Source: Nocardioides sp.
GTDB lineage: Bacteria; Actinomycetota; Actinomycetes; Propionibacteriales; Nocardioidaceae
Reading direction: 5' to 3'
Length of the DNA: 37,773 nt
NCBI RefSeq assembly: GCF_025965415.1
Contig: NZ_JAOPWY010000160.1
Coordinates: 1-37,773, forward strand
The notes under the pieces are model-generated. The model did not search any database. It saw only the letters and a program-made list of their open reading frames with translations, and was not told the origin of the DNA. Shown in pieces: positions 31,694 through 37,773 of the stretch (its first letter is position 1; the number at the start of each line of letters is the position of its first letter). Position numbers and translations under genes: made by a program.

Positions 31694-32509
31694 ATGACCC
31701 GCACAGCTCGTCGACCCAGCCCTGCCCGCGCGGCAGCTGCCGCCCTGTCCTCCGTGGCCCTCATGGCCACGCTGAGTGCCTGCGGTGGCACGGCCAGCGG
31801 GGAGTCGGCCGACTCCCTCACCGAGGTGTCGCTGCTCTTCAAGGGCGCCCTCACCGTGTGCACCGACATCCCCTACGCGCCGTTCGAGTACGAGGAGGAC
31901 GGCAAGCCGACCGGCTTCGACATCGACCTGGTGCGCGAGGTCGCCGACGCGCTGAAGGCCGACCTCGACGTGGTCGACGTGTCCTTCGACGACATCACCT
32001 CGGGCGACTCGCTCAACAACGACGTCTGCGACGTGGCGATCTCGGCGATGACCATCACCGGTGAGCGCGCCCGCGTGCTCGACTTCTCCAGCCCCTACTT
32101 CGACGCCAAGCAGGCGCTCATCACGCCGCGCGGCTCGGGCCTGGACCAGCTCCAGGAGCTGGCCGGCAAGCGGGTCGGCGTGCAGAAGGACACCACCGGC
32201 GAGACCTACCTGAGCGACTTCGCGCCCGCGACGACCCAGGTCGTCGCCTACGACGACGCCGCGGGCCTGCAGACCGCGCTGACCACGGGCGAGGTCGACG
32301 CGGCGATGCTCGACAACACCGTGTCGGGACAGTTCGTCGGCGACAACCCCAAGCTCAAGCTGGCCCGGGAGTTCGACACCGGTGAGCAGTACGGCATGGC
32401 CGTGAAGAAGGACGGCAACGTCCCGTTGCTGCGCCAGATCAACAGCACCCTGGCCGGCCTCCGCGAGGACGGCAGCTACCAGGAGATCTACACGACGTAC
32501 TTCGGCTGA
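31694..32509 (+). CDS. Amino-acid-type ABC solute-binding lipoprotein
   Basis: A 271-residue lipoprotein of the SBP_bac_3 family. Signal peptide with lipobox LSAC at about 32-35, then the binding domain: LTVCTDIPYAPFEYEEDGKP, GFDIDLVREVADAL, the family hallmark DVAISAMTITGERARVLDFS and ETYLSDFA, VDAAMLDNTV. It is only 3 nt after cvnD, so it is the fifth gene of the conservon. No permease or ATPase gene follows, hence it may act as a receptor partner for the CvnA external domain, or serve an importer encoded elsewhere; the first is speculation. Confidence 0.9.
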   Translation: MTRTARRPSPARAAAAALSSVALMATLSACGGTASGESADSLTEVSLLFKGALTVCTDIPYAPFEYEEDGKPTGFDIDLVREVADALKADLDVVDVSFDDITSGDSLNNDVCDVAISAMTITGERARVLDFSSPYFDAKQALITPRGSGLDQLQELAGKRVGVQKDTTGETYLSDFAPATTQVVAYDDAAGLQTALTTGEVDAAMLDNTVSGQFVGDNPKLKLAREFDTGEQYGMAVKKDGNVPLLRQINSTLAGLREDGSYQEIYTTYFG

Positions 32510-32530
32510 TCCGCACCGATCACCCGACCT

Positions 32531-32584
32531 GGGCGGTGTTCCAGCCACCTTCCGCAGCAGTGGAACGTGGCTGGGGCACCGCCC
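32531..32584. terminator. Strong bidirectional hairpin terminator
   Basis: An 18-bp stem: left arm GGGCGGTGTTCCAGCCAC (32531-32548), right arm 32567-32584, differing only in two positions that form G-U pairs in the plus-strand RNA; loop 18 nt. It lies between the convergent conservon operon and the antiporter gene. No T-run, as usual in actinomycetes. Confidence 0.75.
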
Positions 32585-32620
32585 TCGTGCGTCCGGGGCG
32601 CGTCGCGCCGCCGGAGCGCC

Positions 32621-33826
32621 CTACGGCGCGACGGTCAGGAACAGGAACGCGGCGAGCAGCACGAGGTGTACGCCGCCCTGCAGGGGCTTGGCGCGCCCCG
32701 GGACGACGGTGAGGATCGAGACCGCGGCCGTCAGGAGCAGCAGCACGGTCTGCAGCTGGTTGAGCCCGAGCGCGAGCGGGCCGTCGAGCCAGATGCTCGC
32801 GACCGCGAGGGCCGGGATGGTCAAGCCGATGGAGGCCATCGCCGACCCGAGGGCGAGGTTGAGGCTGACCTGCACTCGCTCGCGGGCGGCCGCGCGGACC
32901 GCGGCGATGGACTCGGGGGCGAGGACCACCAGCGCGATGACCACGCCGACGACGGCCTGCGGGAAGCCCAGTGCCGCGACGCCGGACTCGATGGCCGGCG
33001 ACTCGATCTTCGCGAGCCCGACCACGGCGACGAGGGACACCACGAGCAGGCCGAGGCTGGTCCAGGTCGCGCGGTCGGTGGGCGGGTCGGCGTGGCCGTC
33101 CTCGTCGAGGTCGACGGGCTGGTGCTCGAACCCCTCGGCACCCGTCGCCTCGTCGGCGACGAGGTCGGCCGCGCGGTCGGCTGCCCGGTCCGACGCGGCG
33201 GCGGCCGCCTCGGCCTTGGTGGCCACCATGGGGACGTACTGGCCGGCGGCGACCGGGAGGAAGAAGTCGCGGTGCCGGATGGTCTGGGTGAAGACGAACA
33301 TGCCGTAGAGCGCCAGGGAGGCGATCGCCGCGAAGGTGAGCTGGGCGCCGGTGAACTCCGGGCCGGGCTCGGAGGTGGTGACGGAGGGGACGACCAGGCA
33401 CAGCACGGCCAGGGCGATCACGGTGGCCAGGGCGGCCCCCGTGCCCTCGGGGTTGAAGACCGCGAGGTGGTGCTTGAGCGCGCCGACCAGCAGCGAGATG
33501 CCGACGATGCCGTTGACGGTGATCATCACCGCGGCGAAGACGGTGTCGCGCGCCAGGCCCGAGGTGTCCTTGTCGGTGGTGACCATCAAGGTGACGATCA
33601 GGCCGACCTCGATGATCGTCACGGCGACCGCGAGCACCAGGGAGCCGTAGGGCTCGCCGACCCGGTGCGCGACGACCTCCGCGTGGTGCACCGCGGCGAG
33701 CACGGCCGCCACCAGCAGCAGCGCGAGCACGCCCAGCACGAGCCCCTCGGGATGGGCGAACCATGCGGGCACCAACGCCACGATGGCGAGGATGGGGGCA
33801 ACGGTCGTCCATGAAGGGCGGCTCAT
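32621..33826 (-). CDS. CaCA-family cation/proton antiporter (ChaA-like)
   Basis: A 401-residue integral membrane transporter of the calcium/cation antiporter superfamily. About 11 helices with the two internal alpha-repeats: AEVVAHRVGEPYGSLVLAVA followed by VTIIEVGLI in the first half, and VVLAPESIAAVRAAARERVQ followed by LALGSAMASIGLTIP in the second. A central acidic cytoplasmic loop (AAAAASDRAADRAAD, DLDEDGHADPP) is typical. It exports Ca2+ or Na+/K+ in exchange for protons. ATG 33826 is preceded by TAGGGT and six bases, so it is leaderless. Confidence 0.9.
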   Translation of the reverse strand: MSRPSWTTVAPILAIVALVPAWFAHPEGLVLGVLALLLVAAVLAAVHHAEVVAHRVGEPYGSLVLAVAVTIIEVGLIVTLMVTTDKDTSGLARDTVFAAVMITVNGIVGISLLVGALKHHLAVFNPEGTGAALATVIALAVLCLVVPSVTTSEPGPEFTGAQLTFAAIASLALYGMFVFTQTIRHRDFFLPVAAGQYVPMVATKAEAAAAASDRAADRAADLVADEATGAEGFEHQPVDLDEDGHADPPTDRATWTSLGLLVVSLVAVVGLAKIESPAIESGVAALGFPQAVVGVVIALVVLAPESIAAVRAAARERVQVSLNLALGSAMASIGLTIPALAVASIWLDGPLALGLNQLQTVLLLLTAAVSILTVVPGRAKPLQGGVHLVLLAAFLFLTVAP

Positions 33827-33832
33827 GGTGCC

Positions 33833-33838
33833 ACCCTA
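33833..33838 (-). promoter_or_regulatory. -10 box (TAGGGT), leaderless
   Basis: TAGGGT on the minus strand with exactly six bases to ATG 33826 of the antiporter gene. It lies within the 35-nt gap after the alarmone-synthetase-like gene, which indicates separate transcription. Confidence 0.55.
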
Positions 33839-33861
33839 GGGGGCCACCCCGAGCGTCCTTC

Positions 33862-34902
33862 TCAGCTCTCGGGCGTCGAGAGCTTCTCCAGCCGCGCCCG
33901 CAGCAGCGGGACCCGGTGACTGTTGCCGGCGAGGGTGACGTACTGCTCGCCGAAGATGGCCAGCAGCGCGTCGTCGAGACGGCGTACGGCGCCCGCGGGG
34001 TAGCGGTAGCCCATCCGCCGGATCACCGCGTCGGCGTCCACCGAGGTGAGCAGGTCGGCAAGGTCGTCGATGGTGTCGATGCCGAGCTGGGCGAGCAGGT
34101 CGGCGATCCAGTCGTAGTGGTCGGTGTGCGACCAGCCGGCATCGCTGTAGTGGCCGGCGAGGAAGGTGGCGAGGTCCTGGCCGGCGATGTGGTCGGCCCC
34201 GAGCTCGGTCGGGCTGCCGGGGGCGGCCGCCTGGATCCGCTCGCGGATCGTGGCGAACTCCCGGTCGGCGAGCTCGATCAGCCCGGCCGCGAGGGTGAAG
34301 CGGCGGTCGAGGTCGGCAGCCGCGTCCTCGGGGACGTTGCCCTTGTAGCGGATGTCGTGCTCGAACTCCGCCCACGCGTGCTGCAGCACCGTCCGCACCT
34401 GGACGCTGGCCCGGTGCCCCTCCAGCACGGGGAGCTCGGCACCGGGCACGGTCTCGACCAGCAGGTGGCGGCTGGCGTAGCCGAAGCGTCCCGACCGGGC
34501 GGTCTCCTCGCCGAGGTCGCGGTCGTCGAGCATGGCCAGCTCGTCGTCGAGGACCTCCGCGACGGCCGCGACGTCGCTGTGGACATAGGTGATGACGCGT
34601 ACGCCGATCTGGTCGGTGATCTGCTCCAGCGGGTCGGGGTAGAGCGGCTGGCCGCCCTCGGTCCGGTTGGCCTTTGCAGCGAAGGACGCGACGCTCTTGG
34701 TGCGCCCGGTGACGCTGAGGTAGTCGATGCCGGCGTCGTCGAGGAGCACCTGGATGAGGGCGACGTAGGCCTGGGTCGCCGAGGCGAGCTGGGGCTGGCG
34801 GGCGGCGTAGGCGCGGACGGCCTCCCGCACCGGCTCGGCCTGGATCTCCCGGTCCCGCGCCTGCTGCGCATCGGCGTCGCCCGGGATCTCCTGCTCGCTC
34901 AT
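33862..34902 (-). CDS. RelA/SpoT-domain (p)ppGpp synthetase-like protein
   Basis: A 346-residue protein with a RelA/SpoT nucleotidyltransferase domain at about 45-190, lacking HD hydrolase, TGS and ACT domains, so it resembles a stand-alone alarmone synthetase. Motifs: GRTKSVASFAAKAN (66-79), TDQIGVRVITYV (96-107) with the metal-binding Asp97, GYASRHLL (141-148) in place of the classical YxSxH, and SVQVRTVLQHAWAEFEHDIR (166-185). The C-terminal 150 residues are helical and not assigned. A CAGGGT box with six bases before ATG 34902 suggests a leaderless transcript. Synthesis of (p)ppGpp is inferred from the domain only. Confidence 0.85.
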   Translation of the reverse strand: MSEQEIPGDADAQQARDREIQAEPVREAVRAYAARQPQLASATQAYVALIQVLLDDAGIDYLSVTGRTKSVASFAAKANRTEGGQPLYPDPLEQITDQIGVRVITYVHSDVAAVAEVLDDELAMLDDRDLGEETARSGRFGYASRHLLVETVPGAELPVLEGHRASVQVRTVLQHAWAEFEHDIRYKGNVPEDAAADLDRRFTLAAGLIELADREFATIRERIQAAAPGSPTELGADHIAGQDLATFLAGHYSDAGWSHTDHYDWIADLLAQLGIDTIDDLADLLTSVDADAVIRRMGYRYPAGAVRRLDDALLAIFGEQYVTLAGNSHRVPLLRARLEKLSTPES

Positions 34903-35017
34903 GCGCCCACCCTGCCAGTCGGTGGGTGACGGCGTCGACGCGGCGTCCGCGGGACGCCGCGCTCGGGGGACGAGCCTGACCGGGGAGCGGACCCGGGTTG
35001 GCTATCGTCGAATCACC

Positions 35018-35596
35018 ATGAACTCCTCACATCGCCGCTCGGGCAGCCGATCCGCCGCCGCCGCAGTCGTCGCCGGACTGGTCCTCGCTGCCGGCCTCAC
35101 GTCCTGCAGCGACGACGGCACCGACGACACCGCCACCGACCCCGCCGCCTCGTCCAGCCCCTCGGAGACCCCGTCGGAGACCCCGTCGTCGGAGCCCACG
35201 GAGACCACCCCGGAGTCGGGGTCGGGGGCGCAGGGGACCCTGCCGGCCACCGGCTCGGCCGGGATCACCGAGGTCACGATGGTGAGCGCCACCGAGGGCG
35301 GTGGCTCCGCCTCGACCATGGCGTTCGCGCTCGACACCGACCAGGCCGTGGCCGACTTCGCGGCGCAGTTCGAGGGCAGCTTCGTCGACACCGTGAGCGC
35401 GGCCGCGACCGCCCAGCAGGCAGCCGGGTCGACGCCCTACGGCGCCACCGTCGCCATCGGGTGCGAGGCGCCGAGTCGTGTCGCGATCGAGGCCGGGGAG
35501 GCGGGCTTCGAGGTCATCCCCCGGCTGCCCAAGAGCAACATCCAGTGCCTGGCCCCGATGACGTACGTCGTCCTCTTCGCCGTTCCTGACGCCTGA
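35018..35596 (+). CDS. Lipoprotein of unknown function
   Basis: A 192-residue secreted lipoprotein. Signal peptide 1-30 with lipobox LTSC; a Ser/Thr/Pro/Glu-rich linker at about 34-70 (ETPSETPSSEPTETTPES); then a compact domain at about 75-192 with GITEVTMVSATEGGG, AVADFAAQFEGSFVDTVSAA and two cysteines (IGCEAPSRV, NIQCLAPM) that may pair. I do not recognise a named family. TATCGT nine bases before ATG 35018 may be its -10. It converges on the glycosidase gene. Confidence 0.75.
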   Translation: MNSSHRRSGSRSAAAAVVAGLVLAAGLTSCSDDGTDDTATDPAASSSPSETPSETPSSEPTETTPESGSGAQGTLPATGSAGITEVTMVSATEGGGSASTMAFALDTDQAVADFAAQFEGSFVDTVSAAATAQQAAGSTPYGATVAIGCEAPSRVAIEAGEAGFEVIPRLPKSNIQCLAPMTYVVLFAVPDA

Positions 35597-35601
35597 GCCG
35601 G

Positions 35602-35616
35602 ACCCCTCGACGGGGT
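35602..35616. terminator. Short hairpin between convergent genes
   Basis: ACCCC (35602-35606), loop TCGAC, GGGGT (35612-35616). A small, stable hairpin between the lipoprotein stop and the glycosidase stop, a weak candidate terminator. Confidence 0.3.
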
Positions 35617-35621
35617 AGCGC

Positions 35622-37061
35622 TCAGGGGACCGGCGTCGTCGGCGGCGGGGTCGTCGGCGGCGGGGTCGTGGGCGGCACGGTCGTGGGCGTGGGCGTGGGC
35701 GTCGGGGTGGGCGTCGGCACGATCGGCACCACCGGCGGCAGCGCGCCGGTGTAGACGACACCGAAGGAGTTGGCGACCAGCCGCTCGTTGCCGTCGGAGG
35801 GCTCGTTGACGATCCCCATCGCGCCGGTCGCGGTGCGGGTGTACATCGCCGACGAGCCGCCGCCGTCGAAGTTGATCGCGTTCTCCGCGCCGAGCGCCGT
35901 CATGATGTCGGCGAGCTCGACCATCGTGTAGCCGCGGCTGTAGGCCGAGCGACCGTCGACGACCAGGATCAGCAGCTTGCGTCCGTCGGCGTCGATGCCG
36001 ACCGCCGTACGCGGGTGCGCGATGGTGTTGTTGATGACGGTGCGGATCCCGTTGACGAGCAGCGGCCGGTCGCCGCTGATCGCGACCGTCGGCCTGCCGC
36101 CCTCGATCCGCTTGGCCAGGGTGATCTTCTTGCCCTTCTTCAGCGTCTTGAGCTTGCCGGCGGCGGTGCCGGTGCCGATCAGGACGCGGTCCAACTTGCC
36201 GATCTTCTTGCCGTTGGAGAGCGTGGGGCGGTTGGAGATGACGCGGTTCTTGCGCAGCACGACCTCGCGCGCCCGCTTCTTGCCCGAGGTGACCTTGTAG
36301 CCCTCGGTGCGGTGCCAGTCGGAGGTGAAGACGCCGATCTGGCCGGCCGGGATCTCCGGGTGGTTGATGCCGCTGACCGTCCACGCCTTCCGCTGCCGGA
36401 TCGTGTACTGCAGGCTCAGCGGGCTGATGTGCGGACCGGAGCCGTCGAACCACAGCGTGGAGTTGACGCCCGGGATCCACCCGTCGCGCGAGCCGCCGAG
36501 GATCCCGCGCGCGCGGTTGATCGTGACGCCCAGGGGGGAGTCGGTCTCGCCGATGTCGAAGAAGTCTCCGTTGACCGCGGCGAGCGCGCCGTTCCAGCCG
36601 CCGAACTGGCTGACCTTCTTGCGGCTGGTGACGTAGGTGGGGGACAGCTCCTCGAAGGAGATGTCGGGGGCGTCGAGGCTCACCGTGACCAGGTTCATCC
36701 GGACCTGGCCGACGGGCTGGCGGCCGTCGACCTGGTCCCACTCGCGCAGCGTGACGCCCGGCGCGATCTCATAGCTGACGTCGTTCTTGACCTGCACCGC
36801 GCGACCGCGGAGGTTGACCGGCGGGCCGACCACGGTGCCGGGCCTGCCGTCGGAGGTCTGGTTGCGACCCCGGTAGCCCGAGCCCGAGCCCGAGCCCTGG
36901 CCGAACCCGTCGCGGCTCGTGGTGCTCGCCGCGCCGTTGCCGTCGTCGGCGACCGAGGGGCCGATGCCCAGACCGGCGACGAGCACGCCCGCGGTGGCGA
37001 TGGTGAGCGCGCGCGAGCGCGTCAGCTGGGCGAGGACGGGGCGGCGCGTGAAGACGGACAC
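35622..37061 (-). CDS. Secreted phosphodiester glycosidase (NAGPA-like)
   Basis: A 479-residue exported protein of the phosphodiester glycosidase family (NAGPA/DUF2233), enzymes that remove sugar from phosphodiester-linked glycans such as wall teichoic acid. Signal region 1-39 (ALTIATAGVLVAGLGIGPSV), Gly/Ser linker, then the catalytic domain: LAAVNGDFFDIGETDSPLG, HPRTAVGIDADGRKLLILVV and NFDGGGSSAMYTR. The end is a Pro/Thr-rich tail (PTPTPTPTPTPT and PPTTPPP), suited to spanning the wall. GTG 37061 was chosen since TACTCT lies seven bases upstream; the frame extends to 37136, but without signal or promoter sense. Confidence 0.88.
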   Translation of the reverse strand: MSVFTRRPVLAQLTRSRALTIATAGVLVAGLGIGPSVADDGNGAASTTSRDGFGQGSGSGSGYRGRNQTSDGRPGTVVGPPVNLRGRAVQVKNDVSYEIAPGVTLREWDQVDGRQPVGQVRMNLVTVSLDAPDISFEELSPTYVTSRKKVSQFGGWNGALAAVNGDFFDIGETDSPLGVTINRARGILGGSRDGWIPGVNSTLWFDGSGPHISPLSLQYTIRQRKAWTVSGINHPEIPAGQIGVFTSDWHRTEGYKVTSGKKRAREVVLRKNRVISNRPTLSNGKKIGKLDRVLIGTGTAAGKLKTLKKGKKITLAKRIEGGRPTVAISGDRPLLVNGIRTVINNTIAHPRTAVGIDADGRKLLILVVDGRSAYSRGYTMVELADIMTALGAENAINFDGGGSSAMYTRTATGAMGIVNEPSDGNERLVANSFGVVYTGALPPVVPIVPTPTPTPTPTPTTVPPTTPPPTTPPPTTPVP

Positions 37062-37068
37062 GCCGACC

Positions 37069-37074
37069 AGAGTA
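37069..37074 (-). promoter_or_regulatory. -10 box (TACTCT), leaderless
   Basis: TACTCT on the minus strand, seven bases before GTG 37061 of the glycosidase gene. It supports the chosen start. Confidence 0.5.
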
Positions 37075-37140
37075 AAGGACGTCGTGGGACTGGTGGGAAA
37101 ATTGGGATCGGCGGCGCGCGCGGCGACCCGGGACACGCCC

Positions 37141-37146
37141 TAGGCT
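37141..37146 (+). promoter_or_regulatory. -10 box (TAGGCT), leaderless
   Basis: TAGGCT, six bases, then GTG 37153 of the DNA methyltransferase gene. The same hexamer and spacing are used at 23882. Confidence 0.55.
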
Positions 37147-37152
37147 GCCGAC

Positions 37153-37773
37153 GTGCCCGCCGAGCAGCAGATCCCCTCACCGGGACCCGCGTGGAACACC
37201 TTCCACGCCGGCGACAACCTCGACGTGCTGCCCCGGATCGCGCCGGGATCCGTGGACGTGGTCTACACCGACCCGCCCTACAACACCGGCAACGACTTCG
37301 CCTACGCCGACCGGTTCCGCGACGGCTCCCACGCCGATCCGTACGCCGGCCGCCACGCCGCGTGGACGGCGATGATGCGGCCCCGCCTCGAGGCCGTCCG
37401 CGAGGTGCTCGCCCCGCACGGAGCGGTCTTCGTCAGCATCGACGACAACGAGGCCGCGCACCTGCGGCTGCTGATGGACCAGGTGTTCGGCGAGTCCAAC
37501 TTCCTCGCGCAGATCGTCGTCAACCTCAACCCCAAGGGTCGCCAGCTCGGCCGCGGCTTCGCGACCAGCCACGAGTACGTCCTGGCGTACGCGCGCGACC
37601 TGCCCTCCTGCGCGGTCGACGGCAGCTCGACCCAGTCGGTGGACGAGGCCGACTTCCCGCTCAGCACCGCCGACGGCCGCCGCTTCCGCTACCTCCCGCA
37701 GCGCAACACCAACAAGAAGTTCAACCCGATCACCTCGCCCACGCTGCACTTCGCGCTCCACGGGGACCCGGTG
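37153..37773 (+). CDS. Site-specific DNA methyltransferase, beta class (type III Mod-like), 3' end outside the window
   Basis: The first 207 residues of a DNA methyltransferase. Motifs in beta-class order: the entry FHAGDNLDVLPRI (13-25), catalytic motif IV DPPYNTGNDFAYADRF at about 39-54, then VLAPHGAVFVSIDDNEAAHL, LMDQVFGESNFLAQIVV and a target-side run NLNPKGRQLGRGFATSHEYV, typical of type III Mod subunits and their solitary relatives. It methylates adenine or cytosine at an unknown site using SAM. GTG 37153 was chosen from the TAGGCT box; no better start exists. Whether a restriction subunit follows cannot be seen. Confidence 0.9.
   Translation, partial: MPAEQQIPSPGPAWNTFHAGDNLDVLPRIAPGSVDVVYTDPPYNTGNDFAYADRFRDGSHADPYAGRHAAWTAMMRPRLEAVREVLAPHGAVFVSIDDNEAAHLRLLMDQVFGESNFLAQIVVNLNPKGRQLGRGFATSHEYVLAYARDLPSCAVDGSSTQSVDEADFPLSTADGRRFRYLPQRNTNKKFNPITSPTLHFALHGDPV

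Noticed and set aside
35640..35720. Short tandem repeats that might suggest a CRISPR or VNTR array
   Set aside because: They encode the Pro/Thr-rich tail of the glycosidase and have no spacers; repeats of 6-15 bp arise from codon repetition.

Overview
The window is about 38 kb of very GC-rich chromosomal DNA with dense, mostly single-gene or short-operon coding on both strands. Strong third-position GC bias, mycothiol-era actinobacterial families (DUF664/DinB), a DUF222-HNH (13E12-type) gene, an ESX/WXG100 module, a conservon (CvnA-D) and many leaderless starts with a TANNNT box 6-8 nt upstream all point to an actinomycete; the mixture is most like Nocardioides or a close relative (inference, no search was run). 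No rRNA, tRNA, CRISPR array, integrase or intact insertion sequence was found.

Layout. 1-1.1 kb: a large hairpin at the left edge and two small envelope genes (minus). 1.3-3.0 kb: a frameshifted gene, a small acidic protein, a DinB-like protein and an internally deleted serine hydrolase. 3.0-4.2 kb: dps and a PepSY lipoprotein. 4.3-7.4 kb: a large secreted M14 carboxypeptidase (minus). 7.5-10.6 kb: MOSC protein, a SigE-type ECF sigma gene with a frameshift, its coupled membrane partner, a membrane protein and a 73-residue protein. 10.6-12.7 kb: a DUF222-HNH nuclease behind an SOS-type promoter and a long leader, then an unknown gene. 12.8-15.4 kb (minus): a compact toxin cassette of two WXG100 proteins, a 455-residue protein ending in an RNase A-like CdiA-CT domain, a CdiI-type immunity protein and a decayed second immunity gene. 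15.4-16.2 kb: a secreted zincin. 16.2-19.4 kb: TetR regulator diverging from an SDR and an acyl-CoA ligase, with two operators between. 19.4-21.3 kb: gluconate permease and a frameshifted gluconokinase. 21.4-23.6 kb: a thioredoxin-reductase-like/methyltransferase fusion diverging from an XRE-cupin regulator. 23.7-26.7 kb: small DUF2945 protein, a remnant of a photolyase-related gene, DUF2237, acyl-ACP desaturase and secreted endonuclease I. 27.0-32.5 kb: conservon CvnA-B-C-D with a periplasmic solute-binding lipoprotein as fifth gene. 32.6-37.1 kb: cation/proton antiporter, RelA/SpoT-type synthetase, lipoprotein and phosphodiester glycosidase. 37.15 kb to the edge: a DNA methyltransferase cut by the window end.

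The most interesting parts are the overlapping WXG100/RNase toxin/immunity cassette with its immunity remnant, the SOS box placed on the -10 of the DUF222-HNH gene, the sigma-factor frameshift that fuses the sigma-2 region in frame with the downstream membrane protein, the conservon plus binding protein, and the number of broken genes (six in 38 kb), two of which seem to keep both ends and lack the middle.
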